This document shows, piece by piece, positions 26,311 through 35,800 of a stretch of DNA of 64,000 bases. Origin of the DNA: Sessilibacter corallicola (GTDB lineage Bacteria; Pseudomonadota; Gammaproteobacteria; Pseudomonadales; Cellvibrionaceae); assembly GCF_021290925.1 (NCBI RefSeq), contig NZ_JAJSLX010000001.1, positions 806,001-870,000 on the forward strand, in the 5' to 3' direction. Under the pieces are notes generated by a model, which worked only from the letters and a program-made list of their open reading frames with translations, had not been told where the DNA came from and did not search any database. The stretch's first letter is position 1, and each line of letters starts with the position of its first letter. The position numbers and the translations under genes are program-made.

Positions 26311-27143
26311 TGTGACTCTCCCAAATACACTTCAATAACGTCGGGATTATTTTGTATTTCGTCCATGTTGCCTTCTGCTAATACAAACCCTTGATGCAGC
26401 ACGGTCACTTTTTTGGCAATGCTACGTACAAAAGCCATGTCGTGCTCAACGACAACCACGGTTCGCTCGCCGGCCAATGACGTTAACAACTCTGCGGTGT
26501 GTTCGGTTTCTTGCGGTGTCATGCCTGCGACGGGTTCGTCGACCAGTAATAATCGAGGATCAGACACCAGCAACATGCCAATTTCTAACCATTGTTTTTG
26601 TCCGTGCGATAGTGCACCAGCGAGTTGATTGGATTGCTTGCTCAGGCCAATGATGTCCAACACATCAGCAATGCGATCGGACTGTTCACTGCTCATACGA
26701 TAAAAAATACTGGCGAGAATGGCTTTACTCATTCGCAGTGATAATTCTAGGTTTTCAAAAACCGTGTGCTGTTCAAATACCGTAGGTTTTTGGAATTTAC
26801 GACCAATGCCTAAAGTTGCTATATCTGATTCGTTTTTATTTAATAAATTGTGAGTTTGACCAAAATAAGCCATGCCTGAATCGGGCTGGGTTTTGCCGGT
26901 AATCACATCCATTAACGTGGTTTTACCGGCACCGTTTGCTCCGATTAAACACCGCAGTTCGCCGTCATCAATATAGAGATTTAAATCATTGAGTGCTTTA
27001 AAGCCATCGAACGAAACTGTTAAGCCTTCAACGTACAACAATACTTCGTGGGATACATCAACTGCTGGCATTTGATCCGGCATCATAAAATCGAACACGC
27101 GATCACGACGCATTAATTCACGAAATTTATCGAGCTGCTCCAT
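26307..27143 (-). CDS. urtD: Urea ABC transporter ATP-binding protein UrtD
   Basis: From ATG 27143 the protein has 278 residues. Walker A is LIGANGAGKTTLMDVITGKT, the signature region is ALSHGQKQWLEIGMLL, and Walker B is LLLVDEPVAGMTPQE. The start codon overlaps the urtC stop as TAATG, which decides the start; the frame extends 70 codons further up inside urtC but this is a shadow. The N-terminal 30 residues before the ABC domain match UrtD rather than LivG. Confidence 0.95.
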   Translation of the reverse strand: MEQLDKFRELMRRDRVFDFMMPDQMPAVDVSHEVLLYVEGLTVSFDGFKALNDLNLYIDDGELRCLIGANGAGKTTLMDVITGKTQPDSGMAYFGQTHNLLNKNESDIATLGIGRKFQKPTVFEQHTVFENLELSLRMSKAILASIFYRMSSEQSDRIADVLDIIGLSKQSNQLAGALSHGQKQWLEIGMLLVSDPRLLLVDEPVAGMTPQETEHTAELLTSLAGERTVVVVEHDMAFVRSIAKKVTVLHQGFVLAEGNMDEIQNNPDVIEVYLGESQ

Positions 27144-28282
27144 TACGCATTGCCTCCGTTTGATTTTTTCCAGGAAGACAATAAACCGACGATACCGCGC
27201 GGTAAGAAAATTGTGACACCAACAAAGAGTGCTCCCAGGGCAAATAACCAGGCTTCGGGTAAAATGCCTGTAAATTGAGTTTTGGCAAAATTCACCAACA
27301 AGGCACCAAGCACCGCACCGTACAGTAAGCCTCGACCACCCACAGCAACCCACACAACCACTTCAATGGAATTAAGTGGTGCAAATTCTCCGGGGTTAAT
27401 AATGCCCACCTGCGGAACATAGAGCGCGCCCGCTATGGCTGCGATAATGGCGGAATAGACAAACAGCCAAACCTTGTAGTTTTCGGTTTTAAAGCCAACA
27501 AAACGAACACGGTTTTCGGCATCGCGCACGGCTTCAATAACGCGACCAAACTTAGAAGACAAAATAAATTGGCTAAGCAGATAAACGCCGCCCAATACAC
27601 AGGCCGTAATAATAAATAATGACACTCTAGTGTTATCATTTTGTAAATCGTAACCGAGAATGTCTTTAAAATCGGTTAAACCATTGTTACCACCAAAACC
27701 CATTTCATTGCGAAAAAACGCAAGCATAAGCGCGTAGGTTAACGCTTGAGTCATAATTGATAAATACACACCGGTTACTCGCGAGCGAAACGCGAGCCAA
27801 CCAAACACAAACGCTAGCAACCCAGGAATTAATAACACCATTAGCATGGCAAAGGGAAAGGAATCAAAACCCTGCCAAAACCACGGCAGTTCAGACCAAT
27901 TTAAAAACACCATAAAATCCGGCAGTACAGGGTCGCCATAGACACCGCGATCACCAATTTGGCGCATTAAATACATCCCCATACCGTAACCACCAAGGGC
28001 GAAGAACGCACCGTGGCCAAGACTGAGTATGCCGCAATACCCCCAAACAATATCAACTGCCATAGCTAACAGTGCATAACTTAAATATTTGCCCAGCAAA
28101 GTGATTGTGTAAGTATCGACATGCAGCGGTGAACCCGGCGGAAACAATTGATTACCAATAGACGCCAACACGGTTACCGAAAATAGGATGATTAAAAATA
28201 GGTTACCACCTCGGCTCGATAATAAACCTTCACGACGTGATGTATCGGTAGTCAGTAATGAAGAAATAAATGAAGCAGCCAT
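27143..28282 (-). CDS. urtC: Urea ABC transporter permease UrtC
   Basis: This LivM-type permease of 379 residues has about ten hydrophobic segments. The N-terminal part contains LAMAVDIVWGYCGILSLGHG, a hallmark of branched-chain/urea permeases, and the middle has GVYLSIMTQALTYALML. The Ala-Ala-Gly-Ala stretch IIAAIAGALYVPQVGIINPG lies near 270-290. Its start overlaps the urtB stop. Confidence 0.95.
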   Translation of the reverse strand: MAASFISSLLTTDTSRREGLLSSRGGNLFLIILFSVTVLASIGNQLFPPGSPLHVDTYTITLLGKYLSYALLAMAVDIVWGYCGILSLGHGAFFALGGYGMGMYLMRQIGDRGVYGDPVLPDFMVFLNWSELPWFWQGFDSFPFAMLMVLLIPGLLAFVFGWLAFRSRVTGVYLSIMTQALTYALMLAFFRNEMGFGGNNGLTDFKDILGYDLQNDNTRVSLFIITACVLGGVYLLSQFILSSKFGRVIEAVRDAENRVRFVGFKTENYKVWLFVYSAIIAAIAGALYVPQVGIINPGEFAPLNSIEVVVWVAVGGRGLLYGAVLGALLVNFAKTQFTGILPEAWLFALGALFVGVTIFLPRGIVGLLSSWKKSNGGNA

Positions 28283-29985
28283 TATTCCGCTGACCTCCCT
28301 TTTTGTGGAAATAACCCACGTGGGCGTTTTTGAATAAATAACACGATAAAAACTAATACCAGAATTTGTGCGAGAACTGCACCGGTCACGGGCTCTAAGA
28401 ATTTATTAACAACGCCCAACGAGAACGCACCAACCAGTGTGCCCCAAAGGTTACCCACACCACCAAAAACCACCACCATAAAAGAATCAATAATGTAGGC
28501 TTGTCCCAGGTTTGGTCCAACATTGGTTAATTGACTAAGGGCGACACCAGCAACGCCAGCAATACCCGAACCTAAACCAAAAGTCATGGCATCAACCCAA
28601 TCGCTGCGAATACCCACCGCTTTTGCCATATCCCGATTTTGTGACACCGCACGCACGTATAAACCCAAGGCGGTTTTTTTCATGACCAGCAGTAACACTG
28701 CAAAAACAATGAGTGAAAAAATAATGATGTACAAACGATTGTACGTGAGCGCTAAACCCGGATTAATTTGCAAGGCACCCGACATCCATTCTGGTGTGCT
28801 CACTTGTCGGTTTAATGGTGAAAAAATACTGCGCACGGCTTGTTGCAAAATTAAACTTAAACCAAAGGTAGCTAATAATGTTTCTAACGGGCGACCTTTT
28901 AGAAATTGAATAATACCGCGTTCAATAGCAATGCCGACCAAACCACAGACCACAAAGGCTGCGGGAATCGCAATAATAATAGAAAGGCCGATGTGATTTG
29001 GCATTAGGGTTTGAATCACGTAAGTAGTGTAAGCGCCCAGCATTAACAATTCACCATGCGCCATGTTGATAACACCCATCACGCCGAAAGTAATCGACAA
29101 GCCAATGGCTGCCAACAATAAAACGGAACCCAAACTTAGACCAAAGAAAACACGCTCAATAAACCCGTAGAATTCGAGTTTACCGTCAATCTTTACCAAT
29201 GCAGATTCCGCTAAAGCAATGAGTTGTTTATCGTCTTCTAGGTATTCTCCGTTGGCGTCTTGTTCTAGTATGACATTTAACCGGCTACGCACGGACGGGT
29301 GTAATTCCCCAGATAGAGTTTTTACCGCTTGCTTTTGTATTGATTTATCGTTGGAATCCAGCAATGCAATATTCAGGGCTAAATTCATTTTTTCCAGTAC
29401 GGCGTTATTTTGTTCGGATTCTTTCGCGCTTTTCAATAAGGTAATATTTTCTGAATTCAAATCAGACATCAGTTTTTCAACGGCGGCCAAACGTTGGTTT
29501 GAGTCTTCACTGAATAATGTCAGTTTCGCGATGGCTTTTCTCAATTGTTTGCGAAGCTTGTTATTGACTCTGATTTTTTTAATATCTGATTTAGCAATAT
29601 GTTCGATCGTTGTTTGATCAAGTACTTGTGTTGCACGGAAGGCTTTGCCGTCATCGAGCTCTTGATTTAGCATGATTACCGTTTTATCGGATTTGACGTA
29701 ATAAAGTTTTCCTTCCACTAGGGATTCAAATAAAGGCAGTAATCGCGGATCAGATTCTTGCTCTAGATCAGTAACAACCTTTGACAGGTTTTTTAACTTC
29801 GTTGACGGCATTTTATCAACCAGCTCTTTAAATGAGGTTTCTGGTGGTTGATCGGACGCTTGAACACAGCTAACGCCGCTTATCCAAGTTGCAATCAAAA
29901 TAATTGCCGTAACAAGATTTTTGGAAAACGCCGTTCGCTTAGGAACACGTTTAAATTTGGGATATTCCGACCAGGATAATTCCAT
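28282..29985 (-). CDS. urtB: Urea ABC transporter permease UrtB with periplasmic extension
   Basis: A 567-residue protein. An N-terminal signal-like helix (residues 24-42) is followed by about 230 residues of charged helical sequence (FKELVDKMPSTKLKNLSKVV and later). The LivH-type permease starts near residue 275, with LAAIGLSITFGVMGVINMAH, LETLLATFGLSLILQQ and the late YIIDSFMVVVFGGVGNLWGT. This two-part form is typical of proteobacterial UrtB. The extended N-terminus may interact with the substrate-binding protein; this is inference. It is separated from urtA by a terminator-like hairpin. Confidence 0.93.
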   Translation of the reverse strand: MELSWSEYPKFKRVPKRTAFSKNLVTAIILIATWISGVSCVQASDQPPETSFKELVDKMPSTKLKNLSKVVTDLEQESDPRLLPLFESLVEGKLYYVKSDKTVIMLNQELDDGKAFRATQVLDQTTIEHIAKSDIKKIRVNNKLRKQLRKAIAKLTLFSEDSNQRLAAVEKLMSDLNSENITLLKSAKESEQNNAVLEKMNLALNIALLDSNDKSIQKQAVKTLSGELHPSVRSRLNVILEQDANGEYLEDDKQLIALAESALVKIDGKLEFYGFIERVFFGLSLGSVLLLAAIGLSITFGVMGVINMAHGELLMLGAYTTYVIQTLMPNHIGLSIIIAIPAAFVVCGLVGIAIERGIIQFLKGRPLETLLATFGLSLILQQAVRSIFSPLNRQVSTPEWMSGALQINPGLALTYNRLYIIIFSLIVFAVLLLVMKKTALGLYVRAVSQNRDMAKAVGIRSDWVDAMTFGLGSGIAGVAGVALSQLTNVGPNLGQAYIIDSFMVVVFGGVGNLWGTLVGAFSLGVVNKFLEPVTGAVLAQILVLVFIVLFIQKRPRGLFPQKGRSAE

Positions 29986-30065
29986 ATCTGTGATACTGCC
30001 TTAACAATGAACGCCGAAAATTACTTTTTAGTTTTCACTATTTTGCAAAGCATGATAGACGCATT

Positions 30066-30091
30066 AAAAAATGGGCTTGCATAGCAAGCCC
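30066..30091 (-). terminator. Terminator or attenuator between urtA and urtB
   Basis: On the minus strand GGGCTTGC and GCAAGCCC pair around TAT and are followed by CATTTTTTAA. It sits just behind urtA, so it probably lets the binding protein be made in excess over the membrane components. Confidence 0.8.
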
Positions 30092-30137
30092 AATGGGTAC
30101 TACTTTTGGAGTTTTCTGTTAGCAATGCAGCAACGGG

Positions 30138-31418
30138 TTAGAAATTCTGTCCCGAGCACTTAGCTGTTTTTGCGTTGAAGTTACCGCATTTAATGGGTTC
30201 TACCCAATCGGCAACAATGTCTTTTGAGCCAGGAAGGTAATCAGACCAAGCATCGCCAGGAACCACACCATCGGTTTCCCAAACCACTTCAAACTGACCG
30301 TCTTCTTGAATTTCACCAATTAACACAGGCTTCGATAAGTGGTGGTTTTTGTTCATTACCGCAGTGCCACCGGTTAGGTTTGGTGAAGTGATACCAATCA
30401 TCGCTTGCTCAACGGTATCGACGTCGGTGGTACCGGCTTTTTCAACAGCGGCAGTCCACATGTTGAAACCAATATAAGTGGCTTCCATTGGATCATTGGT
30501 AACACGATCTTTACCGGCGAATTTTTTCCATTGCGCAATAAAGTCTTCGTTGACATCGGCTTCAACGCTTTGGAAATAGTTCCAAGCGGCTAAATGACCA
30601 ACGAGCGGTGCCGTGTCTAAACCGGATAATTCTTCTTCACCTACCGAGAAAGCAACCACAGGAATATCTTCTGCGGAAATACCTTGGTTGCCCAGCTCTT
30701 TATAAAATGGCACGTTAGCATCACCGTTTACAGTTGATACAACCGCTGTTTGTTTGCCTTCGTTACCGAATTTTTTAATATCAGAAACAATACCTTGCCA
30801 ATCGGAATGGCCGAACGGCGTGTAGTTGATCATGATGTCTTTCTCATCAACGCCTTTGGCTTTTAAATAGGCTTCGAGAATTTTATTGGTGGTGCGCGGA
30901 TAAACGTAATCAGTTCCGGCAAGCACCCAACGCTCAACGCCAATTTCTTCCATTAAATAATCAACCGCAGGAATTGCTTGTTGATTAGGAGCCGCACCCG
31001 TGTAGAAAACATTTTTCGAAGATTCTTCACCTTCGTATTGCACCGGATAAAATAGCAGGCCATTTAATTCTTCAATAACAGGCAGAACCGATTTGCGCGA
31101 AACAGAAGTCCAACAGCCAAAAATCACATCGACTTTATCTTTGGTAAGTAACTCTCGGGTTTTCTCAGCAAATAACGGCCAGTTGGAGGCAGGATCAACC
31201 ACAACGGCTTCCAGTTGCTTTCCTAAAAGGCCGCCTTTTTTATTTTGCTCATCAATCATCATCAATACCGTGTCTTTCAACGTGGTTTCTGAGATTGCCA
31301 TGGTTCCTGATAACGAGTGCAGCACACCTACTTTGATTGTTTCTGCGGCTGAAACCGCTGCCGACAATGCTATAGACACTGTCGCAGCCGTTGCCGTCAT
31401 TAACTTTTTCAATTTCAT
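30138..31418 (-). CDS. urtA: Urea ABC transporter substrate-binding protein UrtA
   Basis: A periplasmic protein of 426 residues with signal peptide MKLKKLMTATAATVSIALSA. The mature start is IKVGVLHSLSGTMAISETTL, the UrtA signature. FGCWTSVSRKSVLPVIEELN and GLLFYPVQYEGEESSKNVFY follow, all characteristic of the urea/short-amide binders. The C-terminus carries two Cys (IKCGNFNAKTAKCSG). It captures urea for UrtBC. Confidence 0.96.
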   Translation of the reverse strand: MKLKKLMTATAATVSIALSAAVSAAETIKVGVLHSLSGTMAISETTLKDTVLMMIDEQNKKGGLLGKQLEAVVVDPASNWPLFAEKTRELLTKDKVDVIFGCWTSVSRKSVLPVIEELNGLLFYPVQYEGEESSKNVFYTGAAPNQQAIPAVDYLMEEIGVERWVLAGTDYVYPRTTNKILEAYLKAKGVDEKDIMINYTPFGHSDWQGIVSDIKKFGNEGKQTAVVSTVNGDANVPFYKELGNQGISAEDIPVVAFSVGEEELSGLDTAPLVGHLAAWNYFQSVEADVNEDFIAQWKKFAGKDRVTNDPMEATYIGFNMWTAAVEKAGTTDVDTVEQAMIGITSPNLTGGTAVMNKNHHLSKPVLIGEIQEDGQFEVVWETDGVVPGDAWSDYLPGSKDIVADWVEPIKCGNFNAKTAKCSGQNF

Positions 31419-31457
31419 GTTTATTTACCTAATGGGTTTATCTGGAAATAATCGATA

Positions 31458-31493
31458 GAAACCGCTGAATACTTTCTGTTAATCAGCGATTTC
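31458..31493 (-). terminator. Stem-loop between the barrel gene and urtA
   Basis: On the minus strand GAAATCGCTGA pairs with TCAGCGGTTTC with one internal mismatch around a 14-base loop. It lies between the outer-membrane barrel gene and urtA. There is no long T run, so it could be a weak terminator or an mRNA processing/stability element. Confidence 0.5.
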
Positions 31494-31532
31494 TGAATTA
31501 ATTACTGGCTAACCGATCGATTTAAACAGCTT

Positions 31533-32507
31533 TTAAAAAGTAAACAGGGCTTCTAATGCAAAGGTATTGGTATCAACATCAGAAATGTCGTCGGTGTCTA
31601 ATCGATATTCTGCGACTAACAATAGGTTGTCGCCTACTGTCAGACTTGGCGCAATGGTAATGCCACTTAAATCCGTAATGGTTGTACCGCCTGCGTCTTC
31701 GGTTTCGTAGGCGTGATAACGAAAGGTAATGCCGTAATCGCCGGACGCGTAATTTGCCATTAATAAATAACCGTCGGACTCTTCATCTAAACCAGTCGTA
31801 CCTTCAGCGGTGTTGTATTCAGCGGCAAAGGTGAAACCACTCACTTCATAAGACGCCCAAACGTTAACGGCATCTCGATCCGTTTCTGATAAATAAAACG
31901 CTTTTGCGGTCACACCTGGCAATGGCGACAAATGAATACCAAATTCCGATCCGAGATTGGTGGTATCGCTTTCAATCGGGTCTGAAAATAAATCGTTCAC
32001 AACCGACAACGTAAACGATACGGCATTATTAACTTTGTATTGCCCAGACACCCCTTGTTGATAAAACCCGTAAAATACCGGCGCATAACCAGTGCCACTG
32101 AACTGATACAATCCCGTAGGCTCTTCGGTTTCCCAACCGGTGTAACTTAAGAAGCGGCCCGCCGTAAGACTGAACGAATCATTAAATTGTTTGGTAATAA
32201 ATACCTGCTCAACAAACGTTTCGTCTTCGCCGTTACCCGTACCGTTTTCACCAAATTCGATATCCACTTGTGCCGATATACCGTCTTTGCCCTTAAAAAA
32301 GAAATCCACTTCTACTTGGTCAACATTGAATTCTTTCTCGGTGCTATCGGCATCGTCTACATCTGTATTGACGAATGACATGTCGATAAACCCAGAGGCA
32401 CTAAAACCTTTTAGCACTTCCGAAAGATCGGTTTGCGCATAACTTGTTGGTGACGCCAGCGCTACCGCCGCTGCTATAGAAGAAAACGTTAAGCTTTTAA
32501 ATTTCAT
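31533..32507 (-). CDS. Outer-membrane beta-barrel porin-like protein
   Basis: The 324-residue precursor has a signal peptide (MKFKSLTFSSIAAAVALASP). It continues as alternating amphipathic strands rich in Asp, Gly and Tyr (FNVDQVEVDFFFKGKDGISA, FSLTAGRFLSYTGWETEEP), and ends with the C-terminal aromatic required for barrel insertion (FALEALFTF). The family resembles carbohydrate-selective or uncharacterised porins seen beside urt genes. Location immediately upstream of urtA on the same strand suggests an outer-membrane channel for urea or other small nitrogen sources; substrate is inferred only. Confidence 0.8.
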   Translation of the reverse strand: MKFKSLTFSSIAAAVALASPTSYAQTDLSEVLKGFSASGFIDMSFVNTDVDDADSTEKEFNVDQVEVDFFFKGKDGISAQVDIEFGENGTGNGEDETFVEQVFITKQFNDSFSLTAGRFLSYTGWETEEPTGLYQFSGTGYAPVFYGFYQQGVSGQYKVNNAVSFTLSVVNDLFSDPIESDTTNLGSEFGIHLSPLPGVTAKAFYLSETDRDAVNVWASYEVSGFTFAAEYNTAEGTTGLDEESDGYLLMANYASGDYGITFRYHAYETEDAGGTTITDLSGITIAPSLTVGDNLLLVAEYRLDTDDISDVDTNTFALEALFTF

Positions 32508-32876
32508 GTCGGTCGTAACTCCCTAAAGGTTTATAAGAATTCGGCAGTGGGCGCTTATTTCTAGTGAGAACTAGAACGGCTCGGTTGGTTTTGAGGGATT
32601 ATGCAAGGCTTGCTATAGGGTAAGAATTCGGTGGAATGCGATGCACGCTACGTTGAGTGACGTATAGAAAATAAAATTGATTGCTGCTATATGGTGCGAA
32701 TAATTCACAACAGTGGCAGAGTTGTTGCTACTTTAAAGTGCACAGATTTTATTAACTCAGTAGAAAGTATTGCAGTGAATTAGTTACAGAAATTATTAAA
32801 TAAAAATTGCACCAACATAAAACAAATTACGCAAACAGAACGCACACCTTTGGACCATTAAAAGATTAATGTAACC
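32508..32876. other. Divergent control region between the urt/barrel genes and the sensor kinase
   Basis: This 369-bp AT-rich region has no gene. It must carry promoters for the minus-strand barrel-urt unit and the plus-strand sensor kinase. A perfect inverted repeat is annotated separately at 32559-32576. I looked for a sigma-54 type GG-N10-GC element and saw none that was convincing. Confidence 0.5.
32559..32576. promoter_or_regulatory. Perfect inverted repeat, candidate operator for the urt control system
   Basis: TTCTAG-TGAGAA-CTAGAA lies 52-69 bp upstream of the barrel gene start, in the divergent promoter region shared with the sensor kinase. Its symmetry suits a dimeric LuxR-type protein such as the response regulator at 36391. 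Assignment is positional inference. Confidence 0.4.
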
Positions 32877-35800
32877 GTGAACCAAAAATTCGACGCTCAA
32901 TCGGCAACGCTAGAACAAGTACCGCAACCTCGTCGGCAATACAATCAATGGGTTGCCAACGAATCGTTGGAAGACTTTGCACTTCGACATACCGCAAGAC
33001 GGGCACGACGTTGGTCTTTTTCTCGTATTGCCAATACTGCGTTGGGCACCAGCTCGTTTTTGGTATTGGAGTTATTGGGTGCAACCATTGCCATTAATTA
33101 CGGGGTCTATCATTCCCTGTGGGCGATTTTTGTGGTTTGCACGTTATTGTTTATTTCAGGCTTACCCATAAGTTATTACGCCACAAAATATTCTGTGGAT
33201 ATTGATTTACTCACTCGTGGCGCAGGTTTTGGGTACGTCGGCTCGACCATTTCCTCTCTTACCTACGCCTCGTTTACGTTTATCTTTTTTGCCCTAGAAG
33301 CCACGATTATGGCCAGCGCCCTTGAGCTTCTCATAGGCACGCCTATGTGGCTGGGTTACATCATCAGTGCATTGGCCGTGATTCCGCTGGTTACCCACGG
33401 CATTGCCATGATCAGCCGTTTTCAGCTGTTAACACAACCGTTGTGGCTGTTACTGCAAATTGCTCCGATTATTTATATTGCTCAGCATCCAGACGGCACA
33501 TTGGATCAGTGGCTGCTGTTTTCAGGAACCGATGCCGCAGTTAATACTTCGTTTGATTGGATTACCTTTGGCACAGCAACCACCGTTTTATTCGCATTGA
33601 TGGCTCAAATTGGGGAGCAAGTGGATTTTTTGCGTTTTATGCCCGAGCCAGGTTTTAACGCACCGACATCAAAAAAGAAAAGAGAACAGAAAAAATGGTG
33701 GGCCGCCGTGGTAATTGCTGGTCCGGGTTGGGTTATTTTCGGGGCGATTAAACTCGTACTCGGCACATTGCTGGCTTTTTTGTTGATTCAGCAAGGCGTT
33801 ACACCCGATAAAGCCTCCGACCCGACTCATATGTACAGCGCTGCGTTTCAGCATTTTTCACTGTCACCCGAGGCCGCTTTAGTGCTAGCGGCGATGTTTG
33901 TGATTATCTGCCAAATTAAAATTAATGTTGCGAACGCGTACGCGGGATCACTCGCCTGGTCTAACTTTTTTTCGCGGCTCACGCACCATCATCCAGGACG
34001 AGTGGTGTGGTTGGTATTTAACGTGATTATTGCGTTACTGTTGATGGAGCTAGGGGTTTATCGTGCTATTGAGACGGTGCTGCACCACTACTCAGTCTTT
34101 GTGCTGGCTTGGTTTGGTTCAATCATCGCCGACCTTGTTATTAATAAGCCCTTGGGTTTGAGCCCTAAACACATTGAATTCCGGCGTTCCCGCCTCTACG
34201 ACATCAATCCTGTAGGCGTCGGCTCTACGGCGTTAGCGGCGGTTATCGGCATGTTGGCAAGCACTGCCGTACTCGGTGAAAAAGTTGCCGCATTTTCGGG
34301 ATTTATTGCCTTTTTCTTACCGTTTATTACCGCCCCGCTAATCGCAGTTTTTACTCGGGGGAAGTATTATTTGGTTCCCGAAGACAAAGTTCCTAAAGAC
34401 AAAGTTCCTAAAGACAAAGTTCCTGAAGATAAGGTTATTGACGCTAAAATTTTAGAGTCTTCAAACAAAAACATTAAATCACACGCAAGCCAAACCTGCA
34501 CCGTTTGCGGTAATCAATTTGATCAAGAGGACATCAATACCTGTCCGGCATACAGCGGTCCGATTTGCTCACTTTGTTGTGCCTTAGAAACCCGCTGTAA
34601 AGATCAATGCCGATCAAAAGCACACATTGGAGCGCAGCTGGAGTCGGTTTTAAAACCGATAACCGGAGACAAAGCCTATCGACTTTTAGTGGGGCCGGTG
34701 GGGCAATTTATTTTTGCGTTTACGGTGATTTCGGTAATTTCAGCAAGTATTTTTTACATCGCTTACTTTCCTGTTCACAATGATGGCGTAACTGAAAACA
34801 GTGTTATACAACAAGCTTTTACCACCAGTTTTATTTTAATTTTAATTCTTTTAGGTGTGCTGGTTTGGTTGTTTGTTTTGGCCCAAAAAAGCGCCCGTAT
34901 GGCGTTGCAAGAAACCAGTTTGCAAACCCAGAAACTGACCGACGAGATATCCGCGCACAAGGTAACTTTAAAAGAATTAGAGCGAGCAAGAAGATCGGCC
35001 GATTCTGCCAACATCGCAAAAAGCAATTACGTAACGTCACTCAGCCATGAGCTGAGAACACCACTCAATGTTATTTTAGGTTACGCCCAGTTACTGCAAA
35101 AAGACCAGGAAATTCCGAGCGATCAAAAAGATAAGTTGTCGATACTGCATCGCAACGGTGAGCATCTCGCCACCATGATTGAGGGATTACTGGAAATCTC
35201 TAAAATTGAAGCCGGTCGACTGAACTTAAATACCGATCGTGTGCGACTTGATTTAATGCTCGATCAATTGGTAAAAATGTTTCGCCAACAAGCCGAATAT
35301 AAGGGTTTAGAATTTAATTATCACTGCCAGAAAAATCTTCCAACCACTATAAAAGTCGATGAAAAACGGCTTCGACAAATTCTTATCAATTTGTTGTCGA
35401 ACGCGGTTAAGTTTACCGAGCACGGTAAAATTGGATTCTCGGTGAGTTATCGAAGCCACGTCGCTCGCTTTAAAATCAAAGATACTGGTTACGGCATTGC
35501 GCAAAGCAATTTAAGTACTATTTTTTCTCCTTTTGTTCGAGGAGACGACGTTGAACAAAAACAAATTTCTGGTTCAGGATTGGGTTTGGCGATTTGTCGT
35601 CAATTAGCAGACATGATGGGAGCAGACATTGAGGTTGAGAGTGAAGAAGGCAAAGGCTCAAGTTTTACGTTACTTCTTCAAGCCACACCGGCTGAAACAC
35701 AAATCAGTGAACGCAATTCTCTGACACCTATTGTTGGTTATGAAGATAACGTTAAAACCATTTTAATTGTTGATGACAACACCGACCATCGGCAACTATT

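Noticed and set aside
32508-32876. Possible sigma-54 promoter for urt genes
   Set aside because: A TTGCA-like element near 32600 on the minus strand lacks the GG ten bases upstream needed for a real -24/-12 pair.
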